Assembly: GCF_900106945.1 (NCBI RefSeq)
Contig: NZ_FNNE01000006.1
Coordinates: 186,001-250,000 of the forward strand
Direction: 5' to 3'
Source of the DNA: Marinobacter mobilis
GTDB taxonomy: Bacteria; Pseudomonadota; Gammaproteobacteria; Pseudomonadales; Oleiphilaceae
Length of the DNA: 64,000 nucleotides
Below, in pieces: positions 45,686 through 54,265 of the stretch (the stretch's first letter is position 1; each line of letters starts with the position of its first letter). A program made the position numbers and the translations under genes. Below the pieces are notes generated by a model. It did no database searches, had not been told where the DNA came from, and saw only the letters and a list, made by a program, of their open reading frames with translations.

Positions 45686-47365
45686 TTATTCCCAGACAAT
45701 GGGCTTGCGTTCCGCGTACCAGTTGTCCATGCGATCGGTGTAGTGGTTTTCAATGACGTTTCGTTTGATCTTCATGGTGGGGGTCAGCATGCCATTTTCC
45801 ATGGTCCAGGGGTCTTTGACGACGACCGCGAACGCCAGGCTTTCATGAGGTTCACTGCTGGCGTTCACTTCCTTGAGCACTTCAGCCAGTTCCTTTTCGA
45901 GAAGGGCCCGGGCTTCGGGTGAACGCATTTCTTCACGAGCCTCATCCGAGAGCAGGAGCAGGGCGCAGGGCTGTGGCTGGTTTGCGCCAGCAATACAAAC
46001 GACTTCCAGTTTTGGGTGGTTGAAGCGGTTTTCAATCGGAACGGGTACCACGTATTTTCCTTTGGACGTTTTGAACAGGTCCTTCACGCGTCCGGTGATA
46101 CGCAGGTAACCGTCGGCATCGACTTCGCCCATGTCGCCGGTTTTCAGGAAGCCATCGTCGGTGAGGTCTTCCCGGGTTTTCTCCGGATTCTTGAAGTATC
46201 CAGTCATTTGCCCGGGACTGCGAACCAGCACTTCGCCGCCGTCACCGATACGCTGCTCGACACCCGGGTTGGGCACGCCTACGGTACCGACTCTGGCCTT
46301 ACCCGGTGGGTTGGCGTGGGAGTAGCCAAAATTCTCTGACATGCCGTAAACCTCCAGCAATTCCAGGCCAAGCCCGCGATACCAGGCGATGATCTCTGGC
46401 GGCAGGGGGGCGGCTCCAGTAAGCGCCGCTCGGCAGTGTTGGAGGCCAAGCTGGGTCAATACTTTTTTCTTCACAACACGGTTGATGATCGGGATATTGA
46501 ACAGCAGCTTCTGTTTTTTCGGCGGCAGTTTGTCATTGATGGCAAGATAAAATTTGGTCCACAGCCGTGGCACAGAGAAGAAAAGGGTAGGTCTGGCCCT
46601 TTGCAGGTCTTCCTGGAAGGTGTCCAGTGAGTTGGCAAAGTAAAGGTGCACCCCGAAAAACAGTGACAGGGTTTCAACCGCCGCTCGTTCAGCCACATGA
46701 GCGAGGGGCAGATAGGACAGCATCCGGTCCTCGTTGGTAACGGGGAACAGTTGTTTAAGCCCGCTGGCTACCGACAGGATCGACTTAAAATCATGCATCA
46801 CACCTTTGGGGCGCCCGGTACTGCCCGACGTGTAGACGATGGTGGCCAGGTCGTCGGGTTGCGGGTAATGAAGAGGCTCCGGAGCGGTAGAGGCGATAAT
46901 CCCGTCCCATGCCGGAGTGTCATTTCTTGGCGACATGGGCAGTGAAATGATGGGCAGGTCGTCGGGAATGACATTTTTGACGTCGTTCCAGCTATCGACT
47001 TTGCCATCCATCTTACCCAGGAACATCAGTTTTGCGTCGCTGTGCTCGAGGATATAAGCAGCCGTATCGCCGTTCAGTGTCGGATACATGGGCACGGAAA
47101 CATGGCCCGCTGCCCAGATGGCGAGATCGGCAAGAATCCAGTGGGCGCTGTTTTTGCCCAGCAGTGCGATGTTGCTTTGCGCCGGGAGGTTCAGTGACCT
47201 GAGGTGGGCGGCCATACGGGCGACCTGGTCGGCGACCTGCTTCCAGGTAATGTCGATGGTGCTTCCGTCGGGAAACGGTTGAGTAAGGTACACCTTGTCA
47301 GGCGTTGTGTTTGCCCAGTATTCCAGGCAATCCAGGGACGTGGTTGGGCTGGTCACCGCATTCAT
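45686..47365 (-). CDS. Long-chain acyl-CoA synthetase-like AMP-binding protein
   Basis: 559-residue member of the ANL superfamily (long-chain fatty acid-CoA ligase type, similar to FadD15/FAA forms). The AMP-binding P-loop TIVYTSGSTGRPKGVMH is at about residues 172-188; other marks are YGMSENFGYSH, the GDMGEVDADGYLRITGR hinge and KTSKGKYVVP with a lysine of the C-terminal lid. It probably activates fatty acids with ATP and CoA, on the cytoplasmic side of the membrane; the substrate is not determined. Single gene with its own terminator, divergent from an SMR efflux gene. Confidence 0.88.
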   Translation of the reverse strand: MNAVTSPTTSLDCLEYWANTTPDKVYLTQPFPDGSTIDITWKQVADQVARMAAHLRSLNLPAQSNIALLGKNSAHWILADLAIWAAGHVSVPMYPTLNGDTAAYILEHSDAKLMFLGKMDGKVDSWNDVKNVIPDDLPIISLPMSPRNDTPAWDGIIASTAPEPLHYPQPDDLATIVYTSGSTGRPKGVMHDFKSILSVASGLKQLFPVTNEDRMLSYLPLAHVAERAAVETLSLFFGVHLYFANSLDTFQEDLQRARPTLFFSVPRLWTKFYLAINDKLPPKKQKLLFNIPIINRVVKKKVLTQLGLQHCRAALTGAAPLPPEIIAWYRGLGLELLEVYGMSENFGYSHANPPGKARVGTVGVPNPGVEQRIGDGGEVLVRSPGQMTGYFKNPEKTREDLTDDGFLKTGDMGEVDADGYLRITGRVKDLFKTSKGKYVVPVPIENRFNHPKLEVVCIAGANQPQPCALLLLSDEAREEMRSPEARALLEKELAEVLKEVNASSEPHESLAFAVVVKDPWTMENGMLTPTMKIKRNVIENHYTDRMDNWYAERKPIVWE

Positions 47366-47558
47366 CGGTGTGCTCCTTTGTTCTTGTTTATTGTAGTTGG
47401 ACTTTTTCTGACTTGGGCCCTACAGGATTGTTTTTATTTGGGGAAGTCCCCATTCTTCCGGACCGTCTGGCTTATCATAGCGGCTTGTGGTTGATACCGC
47501 GAGACTGTGATCTGGGGAAATGGATGAGGCGGACTGCGCCGTTGCTGGAGAGAGTGGA

Positions 47559-47891
47559 ATGACGTATTGGGGCTATCTGGTTATCGCTATTGTGGCAGAG
47601 GTTATTGCAACGACGGCTCTAAAACCCAGTGACGGGTTCAGTCGTGTGCTGCCGTCGCTGGTGGTGGTTCTGGGGTATGGTGTTGCGTTCTACTGCCTGG
47701 CCCTGGCCTTAAAGCACATTCCTGTTGGCGTTGCTTATGCGATATGGTCAGGGGTGGGTGTTGTTGCGGTCACGTTTCTGGCCTGGCTTTTCCTTGGGCA
47801 GCGTCTTGATTTGCCGGCGCTGGCTGGTATGGCGCTCATTGTTGCCGGGGTAATTGTGATCAACCTGTTCTCGGGCTCGGTCTCACATTGA
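47559..47891 (+). CDS. Small multidrug resistance (SMR) efflux protein
   Basis: 110 residues, the exact EmrE/Sug/QacE length, with four membrane helices. The essential Glu14 is present in [13 protein letters not shown], and helix 2-3 motifs ([28 protein letters not shown], then [21 protein letters not shown]) match drug-proton antiporters of the EmrE subgroup rather than guanidinium exporters. Probably works as an antiparallel dimer in the inner membrane against cationic compounds. ATG 47559 has GGAG about 8 bases upstream; the longer open frame from 47520 is not supported. The 238 bases after it hold no recognisable feature. Confidence 0.9.
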   Translation: MTYWGYLVIAIVAEVIATTALKPSDGFSRVLPSLVVVLGYGVAFYCLALALKHIPVGVAYAIWSGVGVVAVTFLAWLFLGQRLDLPALAGMALIVAGVIVINLFSGSVSH

Positions 47892-48129
47892 ACGTGGCGG
47901 TGACCCTGTACGGCTTTGTGGGCGATCTCACGGACCAGCGTTCTGGACTCCTGTTTTGATGCATTAATTGATCTGGCTCAAGGAAAGTTGCTTTTGAGGT
48001 TCATTCTTCGATCAGATTCACGCTAACGTCGGAATAGGGTGCTGATCTGGGTCAGTTGCCGAACGGGTTTCACCCACTGTGCACGTCTGGTCTTAAAACT
48101 GAAAAGGGTGCTTAAGTGAGGTACATCCA

Positions 48130-51100
48130 ATGATCGGACGCTTGACGTCGGCTTTGTACAGGCACTCCTCCAGACGCTACCGCTTCCTTCTTGTCTTTGC
48201 CGTTAATCTGCTGATTGCCATGACCGTTGGCTTGCTGGTGTTGTACCTGAGTGCCAGCAATCAACTCTCCCACCTGATGGCCGACGAACGCAGTTATCTG
48301 GATCATTCCCGGGTGCTTATCGACCGGGAAATGAGAGCGCTCTCCAACGACCTTCTGACTCTGAGTCACGACGAACGCATCCGGCTATTTGCTGCTAATC
48401 CGGAGCAAGAATCGCAGCCAGTGGTGGGGGACATCCTGGCAAATCGTCTTCGGTATTCCCCCGATTACCAGCAGCTTCGTTTCTTCAATGCCGAGGGGCA
48501 TGAGGTGATACGCGTTGGCCGTTCTGGCGATCGTATCGTGACCTTTGATGGAGCGGCTCTGCGGGAGGGTGCCAGTCATCCTTATGTTCGTCATGCCATG
48601 CAGATCGCCGAGGGAAGTGTGTATGTGTCCCGGCTGGACCTGAGCGTGGAAGATGGAACAATCAAACGGCCCTTTCGCCCGCTGATTCGTCTGGCGACGC
48701 CCATTTACGAGGGCGAGCGGGGTGTTCAGGGTGTGTTGGTCCTTAGCTATTCCGCCACGCAGATGATGACCACGCTCGAGGAGTTGCTGTCCCGTCAGGA
48801 GGGGAGTCCGTTACTGCTCGATGGCGAGGGGCGCTGGCTGTATAGCCGTGACCACATCCAATGGTGGGAGTCCCTGCTTGGCGCGGATCAGAGGTTTTCA
48901 CTCGATAACCCGGAGGTCTGGTCCATGATGCAGGTGGATGGATCGGGGGAAGTCAGGGGCGATGATGGGGTGCTTATGTATCGTGCTATCGCTCCGTTTC
49001 CAGCCATGGGGCCGGACCGTGAGGCAGTGTCGGAGCCGGAGGAGCGTTGGTTTCTGGTCAGCCGAATTCAGCCAGAACGGCTTCTGCTTGGGCGCATGGC
49101 TGCCATGGCAAGCTCCGGGCTTGGGCTGCTTCTGGCTCTGGTCAGTGTGCTTGCCTGCGCTCTGGTGGCGCGCTTGCGGATTACACAGATTGAAGGTCTG
49201 GATGCGCTCAGGAAAAGCGAAGAGCATGCCCGGGGGCTTCTTGAGGGCGCTCCGGATGCGATCCTGCTGCTGGATGCCGAGCTGAACTGTGTCGAAGCGA
49301 ATCAGCAGGCCTGTCATCTGTTTGGTCAGCCCCGCGAGGCTCTGGTCGGCCATAGCATGAGGCAGATGGTGGGTGGCTTGGAGAGGGCTTTTCACGGAGG
49401 CGGTTCGGGTCGGGATAATGGGGTGGTGGGGCATGTCTCAGAGGTGATCATCGAGAACCCGGATGGCCGGAAGATTCCGGTTGAGGTCAGTTCGCGCTTT
49501 CTGACCGATGGCTATTGGCAGGGCTTTCTCCGAGACGTGTCCGATCGCAAGGAGTCCGAGCGAGGGCGGCTGCGCGCGGAGGCGGTGTTTCTGAATACCT
49601 CCGAAGGCATCATCATCACCAATAGTCAGGGCAGTATTCTGGATGTCAATCCGGCCTTCCTGGACATCAGTGGCTATACCCGCAGTGAATTGATCGGTCA
49701 GAACCCGAGTATTCAGCAGTCTGGTCGCCATGGCCGGGATTTTTACCGTAATCTCTGGCAATCCCTCGAGCAGACCGGTAGCTGGATTGGCGAGATCTGG
49801 AATCGTCGTAAAAATGGCGAGGTATACGCTGCCTGGGAAAACATTGCCTGTGTACGTGACGAGGAAGGCCGGGTAGAGAACTACATAGCGATCATTTCCG
49901 ACATCAGTACCCTGAAAGAGGCCGAATCAAAGTTGGTTCAGCTGGCCAATGAGGATTCTCTCACTGGCCTGCTCAATCGCCGGGCCTTTGGTGGGGCGCT
50001 TGAACACGCAATCGACCGTGCCCAGCGCCATGGTTACCCGCTGGCTTTGCTGTACCTTGATCTGGATCGTTTCAAGCTGATTAACGATACCCTTGGGCAC
50101 GAGGTGGGAGACCGGTTGCTGCAAAAGGTTGCCCAGATCATTCGGGACTGTGTGCGTTCCGAAGATGTGGTGGCGCGTCTGGGTGGTGACGAGTTTACTG
50201 TTCTGGCAGAAAATATCGCCTCCCCCGAAGATGCTGCCGTAATTGCGCAGGCACTGAGTCGCGCCCTGGAGAATCCGGTGATGCTGGAGGGGCAGGAATT
50301 TGTTATTCCTGCGAGCATTGGCATTGCTCTGTATCCCAGAGATGCGGTTAGCACCAGTGAGTTGGCCAGGGCGGCTGATACCGCCATGTACCGGGCCAAG
50401 TCGAAAGGGCGCAGCACTTACGAATTTTACACGTCGGAGATGACCAATCAGGCGGTGATCCGGTTTGAAACCGAAGCAGCGTTGCGCCAGGCTCTGATCA
50501 ATCAGGAGCTGGAGCTGCATTACCAGCCCCAGTGGGCCCTTGACGGAGTCTCTGTGATCGGCGTAGAGGCGTTAATCCGGTGGCAGCACCCGGAGCGCGG
50601 GCTGCTGGCGCCAGGCGGCTTCATCCCCGTCGCTGAGGAAAGCAATCTGATCAATGAGATTGGCAGCTGGGTTATTGAGGAGGCCTGCCGCCAGTTTGCC
50701 GAGTGGATGTCCCAGGGGCTGCCGCCGATCAAGCTGGCCATTAACCTTTCGGGACGTCAGCTAATATATGGCAATGTGCCTGAGGTCTTCCGGACAAGCC
50801 TGGCTCGCTACGGTGGCGTTGTTCCGGCTAGCGCCTTTGAGTTCGAAGTGACCGAAACCATTCTTCAATCGGGAAGCAAGGCCGTTGCCGAGCTGCAGGA
50901 GTTGCAGGAGATGGGAGCGGAGATTGCCATTGATGACTTTGGTAAAGGCTACTCCTCCCTCGGTCACCTTTCCCAATTGCCAGTGGATACCCTCAAGATC
51001 GACCAGGGGTTCGTCAAGGGGCTGCCTGACCACGACACCAATGTTGCCATTGTGCGCGCGGTCATCTCCATGGCGCACAGCATGGGGCTGAAGGTGATTG

Positions 51101-51249
51101 CCGAAGGTGTCGAAGAGCCGGGGCAGTTGCTGTTCCTGCAGAGTCTGAACTGTGACTTTGGTCAGGGCTACCTGTTCTGCAAGCCGGTTGTGGCCGCTGA
51201 AATCTATGAGCTGGTCATGGCTTCCCGTATAGAGATACCGTTTCAGTAG
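48130..51249 (+). CDS. Membrane PAS-PAS-GGDEF-EAL cyclic-di-GMP protein
   Basis: 1039 residues. Membrane segment at about 18-40, a large periplasmic sensing domain (about 41-318, Cache-like by position and size), a second segment (about 322-345), two PAS domains (about 360-475 and 485-600), GGDEF (about 605-765) and EAL (about 785-1025). GGDEF is intact (685-689) with RSED five residues before it as inhibitory site; EAL is intact (813-815) and DDFGKGY is present, so both activities are possible. No companion gene; its signal is unknown. It converges with ggt. Confidence 0.92.
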   Translation: MIGRLTSALYRHSSRRYRFLLVFAVNLLIAMTVGLLVLYLSASNQLSHLMADERSYLDHSRVLIDREMRALSNDLLTLSHDERIRLFAANPEQESQPVVGDILANRLRYSPDYQQLRFFNAEGHEVIRVGRSGDRIVTFDGAALREGASHPYVRHAMQIAEGSVYVSRLDLSVEDGTIKRPFRPLIRLATPIYEGERGVQGVLVLSYSATQMMTTLEELLSRQEGSPLLLDGEGRWLYSRDHIQWWESLLGADQRFSLDNPEVWSMMQVDGSGEVRGDDGVLMYRAIAPFPAMGPDREAVSEPEERWFLVSRIQPERLLLGRMAAMASSGLGLLLALVSVLACALVARLRITQIEGLDALRKSEEHARGLLEGAPDAILLLDAELNCVEANQQACHLFGQPREALVGHSMRQMVGGLERAFHGGGSGRDNGVVGHVSEVIIENPDGRKIPVEVSSRFLTDGYWQGFLRDVSDRKESERGRLRAEAVFLNTSEGIIITNSQGSILDVNPAFLDISGYTRSELIGQNPSIQQSGRHGRDFYRNLWQSLEQTGSWIGEIWNRRKNGEVYAAWENIACVRDEEGRVENYIAIISDISTLKEAESKLVQLANEDSLTGLLNRRAFGGALEHAIDRAQRHGYPLALLYLDLDRFKLINDTLGHEVGDRLLQKVAQIIRDCVRSEDVVARLGGDEFTVLAENIASPEDAAVIAQALSRALENPVMLEGQEFVIPASIGIALYPRDAVSTSELARAADTAMYRAKSKGRSTYEFYTSEMTNQAVIRFETEAALRQALINQELELHYQPQWALDGVSVIGVEALIRWQHPERGLLAPGGFIPVAEESNLINEIGSWVIEEACRQFAEWMSQGLPPIKLAINLSGRQLIYGNVPEVFRTSLARYGGVVPASAFEFEVTETILQSGSKAVAELQELQEMGAEIAIDDFGKGYSSLGHLSQLPVDTLKIDQGFVKGLPDHDTNVAIVRAVISMAHSMGLKVIAEGVEEPGQLLFLQSLNCDFGQGYLFCKPVVAAEIYELVMASRIEIPFQ

Positions 51250-51259
51250 GGGAGGCTCG

Positions 51260-51284
51260 CATGGGGTTGCCCTAGTACCCCATG
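51260..51284. repeat. Inverted repeat between the GGDEF-EAL gene and ggt
   Basis: CATGGGG (51260-51266) and CCCCATG (51278-51284) with an 11-base loop that includes the ggt stop. No T run; perhaps a weak bidirectional terminator. Confidence 0.35.
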
Positions 51285-53011
51285 GCTGACGACGTACTTC
51301 GCCGGGGGTCGGCTGCGCCAAACAAACGGCCGTCCTCATCAAGGTATATGCTCTGGATGGCGCCCATGGCGCTGCGGGCTGCAACCTTATGTCCTCTGGC
51401 TTCCAGGAGTCTGACCGTGTCGGGGCTGATGCCGTTCTCGATACGGATCTCATCGGGCAGCCACTGGTGGTGTATGCGTGGTGCCGAGACCGCAGACTGT
51501 ATATTCATGCCGTGATCGATCACGTTCATCAGTACCTGGAGAGTGGTGGTGATGATCCGCGAGCCGCCCGGGCTCCCCGTGACCAATACCGTTTGGCCGT
51601 TGCGCCGGACAATGGTGGGTGACATGGAGCTGAGCATGCGCTTGCCGGGCTCAATGCGGTTGGCGAAGCCCCCGATCAGCCCATAGGCATTGGCAACGCC
51701 GGGTTTGGCGCTGAAATCATCCATCTCATTGTTGAGCAAAAAGCCCGCGCCGGTGACCGTTATTCCTGAGCCGTAGCTGAAGTTTATCGTGTAAGTATTT
51801 GAAACTGCGTTGCCCCAGCGGTCGACAATGGAGAAATGGGTGGTTTCGTTGCTCTCATAATCGTTCGGAGTGCCGGGCCGAATGTCGGCCGAAGGGCGGG
51901 CCTGATCGGGATTGATTTGTGCTCTCAACGATTGCGCATATGGCTTGGCGGTCAGGCCGGCCATGGGTACCTCGACAAAATCGGTGTCGCCCAGGTATTC
52001 GGCGCGATCAGCGTAGGCCAGTTTCATCGCTTCGGCCATCAGGTGGATGGTGAGGGCTGAGTTGTGGCCATACTCAGCGATCGGATAGGCCTCCAGGATG
52101 TTCAGTATCTGAATGATGTGAGTGCCGCCGGAAGAGGGGGGAGACATGGAATAGACGTCATAGCCCCGGTAATTTCCGTGCACCGGCTGACGCAGGATCG
52201 GGCGATAAGCTTTAAGATCTTCGCGGGTGATCAGTCCGCCATGGCGTTCCATTTCCTCAACAATCAGTCTTGCTGTCTCGCCTTCGTAGAATCCGGCCAC
52301 GCCCTGGTCGGCGATTCGCTGGAGGGTGGCTGCCAGTTGTGGCTGACGGAATCGTTCTCCGGGTTGATAGGCGCTGCCGTCCTCCTTATAGAAGGTTGCC
52401 ATGGATGCCGGCCAGCGCTGCAGGCGCTCCCTTGCACTTTCCAGGCCGTTGGTAAAGCGCGCAGGCACGATGAAGCCTTCGCTGGCCAGCCTGATTGCCG
52501 GGGCAAGGGCAGTCGGCAGGTCGATGGTTCCGTAATGCTCCAGCGCCATCGCCAGCCCGGCCACGGTTCCGGGAACTCCGGCTGCCAGGTGGCTGAAGCG
52601 GCTGCGTTCCGGAACAACGTCGCCGTTGCCGTCCTGGAACATGGTTTCGGAGGCTGCCGCGGGGGCCGTCTCGCGGTAGTCAATGGCGGTGACCGGGGCG
52701 TCGTCGCCCGGGGCAATGAGCATGAATCCGCCGCCCCCGATATTGCCGGATCGTGGTTGGGTGACGGCCAGGGCAAAGCCTGCGGTGACCGCTGCATCAA
52801 CGGCATTCCCGCCATTCTTCAATACATTCAGCGCAATCTCGGTGGCCAGGGTATGGCTGGTGGCAACCATACCGGATTGCCCCTCCGCAGGATGGAAGCG
52901 TTCGCCTTCCAGGATTGCCTCTGCACTGATGGCCAGTCGGGGCAGCCAGAGCGTTATGATCAGCAGTGGGGTGGCCATTCGGAGGCCGGGTTTGAGCAAG
53001 GGGATGGTCAT
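51272..53011 (-). CDS. ggt: Gamma-glutamyltransferase
   Basis: Periplasmic N-terminal nucleophile hydrolase that removes or transfers the gamma-glutamyl group of glutathione. From ATG 53011 the precursor has 579 residues with a signal peptide (about 1-30, ending near LAISAEA). It should self-cleave before Thr390 in ESNETTHFSIVD, giving large and small subunits; GSPGGSRIITTTLQVLMN and GNIGGGGFMLI are further signatures. A longer frame from TTG 53047 has weaker start signals. Single gene. Confidence 0.94.
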   Translation of the reverse strand: MTIPLLKPGLRMATPLLIITLWLPRLAISAEAILEGERFHPAEGQSGMVATSHTLATEIALNVLKNGGNAVDAAVTAGFALAVTQPRSGNIGGGGFMLIAPGDDAPVTAIDYRETAPAAASETMFQDGNGDVVPERSRFSHLAAGVPGTVAGLAMALEHYGTIDLPTALAPAIRLASEGFIVPARFTNGLESARERLQRWPASMATFYKEDGSAYQPGERFRQPQLAATLQRIADQGVAGFYEGETARLIVEEMERHGGLITREDLKAYRPILRQPVHGNYRGYDVYSMSPPSSGGTHIIQILNILEAYPIAEYGHNSALTIHLMAEAMKLAYADRAEYLGDTDFVEVPMAGLTAKPYAQSLRAQINPDQARPSADIRPGTPNDYESNETTHFSIVDRWGNAVSNTYTINFSYGSGITVTGAGFLLNNEMDDFSAKPGVANAYGLIGGFANRIEPGKRMLSSMSPTIVRRNGQTVLVTGSPGGSRIITTTLQVLMNVIDHGMNIQSAVSAPRIHHQWLPDEIRIENGISPDTVRLLEARGHKVAARSAMGAIQSIYLDEDGRLFGAADPRRSTSSAMGY

Positions 53012-53268
53012 GGTGTCGTCCCTGATAGAGGTCTGATGAAGCGGCAATGCCTGGCCCGAATCCGGGCCTCAGGTATGTTTGCCCACCAGTATAGACGTGG
53101 TGAACCGCCACGGCAGGGTGAAAAAAAGTCCGATATCCCCGCAACGGTTGGCGTTATGGCCGATGGGCCTTCGTTTCTGTGCGGCAGATAGGCTATGATA
53201 CCCGGTCATTTTCAAGGCGTGACGTGCGCAGTCATACGCTATCCCAGGCTTAGTAAGGAACGGCTTTC

Positions 53269-54123
53269 ATGGAGCATACCTATCGACTTGTGATTTCCTG
53301 CCCTGACCGGGTTGGAATTGTGGCTAAGGTCAGTAATTTCCTGTCCACCTACAATGGTTGGATTACCGAAGCCAGCCATCACTCAGACACCCAGACCGGG
53401 TGGTTCTTCATGCGTCACGAGATCAAGGCCAGTTCTATCCCGTTCGGTCTGGACCAGTTCCGCGCCGCCTTCGAGCCGATTGCCCGGGAATTTGATATGC
53501 GCTGGCAGGTAACCGATTCGGCCCAGCCCAAGCGGGTGATCCTGATGTGCAGCAAGGAGTCCCACTGTGTGGCAGACCTGCTGCATCGCTGGCACAGCAA
53601 GGAGCTCAACGCTGAGGTGGTGTCGGTTATCTCCAATCACGAAGATCTGCGCCGGATGGTGGAATGGCATCACATTCCTTATCACCATGTTCCGGTCAAC
53701 AAGGAAAGCCGGGAACAGGCGTTTGCCGAAATCAGCGAGCTGATCGATTCCTATCAGGCCGATGTGGTGGTTCTTGCGCGTTACATGCAGATCCTGCCGC
53801 CCGACGTGTGTGAGCGCTATGAAGGCAAGATCATCAATATACATCACAGCTTCCTGCCATCCTTCGCCGGCGCGCGCCCTTATCATCAGGCCTACAGCCG
53901 CGGGGTCAAGCTGATCGGGGCAACCTGTCATTATGTGACTCAGGACCTCGACCAGGGGCCGATCATTGAGCAGGACGTCATCCGGATCAATCACAGTGAC
54001 TCCATCGAAGATATGGTTCGCCTGGGCAAGGATGTTGAAAAGAACGTGCTATCCCGAGGTCTTCGTTCCCATATTGAAGATCGGGTGATCACCTACGAAA
54101 ACAAGACCGTGGTTTTTGACTGA
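53269..54123 (+). CDS. purU: Formyltetrahydrofolate deformylase
   Basis: Hydrolyses 10-formyl-THF to THF and formate, balancing one-carbon and glycine pools. 284 residues: N-terminal ACT domain (about 1-80, YRLVISCPDRVGIVAKVSNFL) and a formyltransferase-fold domain (about 88-284) with the catalytic Asn-His-Asp set in IINIHHSFLPSF and THE YVTQDLDQGPIIEQD stretch. GGAA lies upstream of ATG 53269. Stands between ggt (divergent) and gyrA. Confidence 0.95.
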   Translation: MEHTYRLVISCPDRVGIVAKVSNFLSTYNGWITEASHHSDTQTGWFFMRHEIKASSIPFGLDQFRAAFEPIAREFDMRWQVTDSAQPKRVILMCSKESHCVADLLHRWHSKELNAEVVSVISNHEDLRRMVEWHHIPYHHVPVNKESREQAFAEISELIDSYQADVVVLARYMQILPPDVCERYEGKIINIHHSFLPSFAGARPYHQAYSRGVKLIGATCHYVTQDLDQGPIIEQDVIRINHSDSIEDMVRLGKDVEKNVLSRGLRSHIEDRVITYENKTVVFD

Positions 54124-54174
54124 GCCAGCGTCCGCTTTGTGGTAGTATCGGTCGCTTGTTGCAGAATAACTAGA

Positions 54175-54226
54175 GAGCCGATGGAATGGCCCGGGCGCGT
54201 GTCCGGGCGGGGTAATTCGACGGCTC
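54175..54226 (+). repeat. Nested hairpin in the gyrA leader
   Basis: Outer arms GAGCCG (54175-54180) and CGGCTC (54221-54226), a GAA/TTC pair inside, and inner arms GCCCGG (54189-54194) and CCGGGC (54203-54208) form a branched or extended stem 40 bases before the gyrA ATG. Possible leader regulation; no T run. Confidence 0.5.
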
Positions 54227-54265
54227 CCGTCACGACTTCCAGTAAACGCAAAGGAACCTTTCTCG

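Noticed and set aside
54116..54148. Promoter for gyrA: TTGACT ... TAGTAT
   Set aside because: The spacer is 21 bases, too long for a normal sigma-70 promoter.
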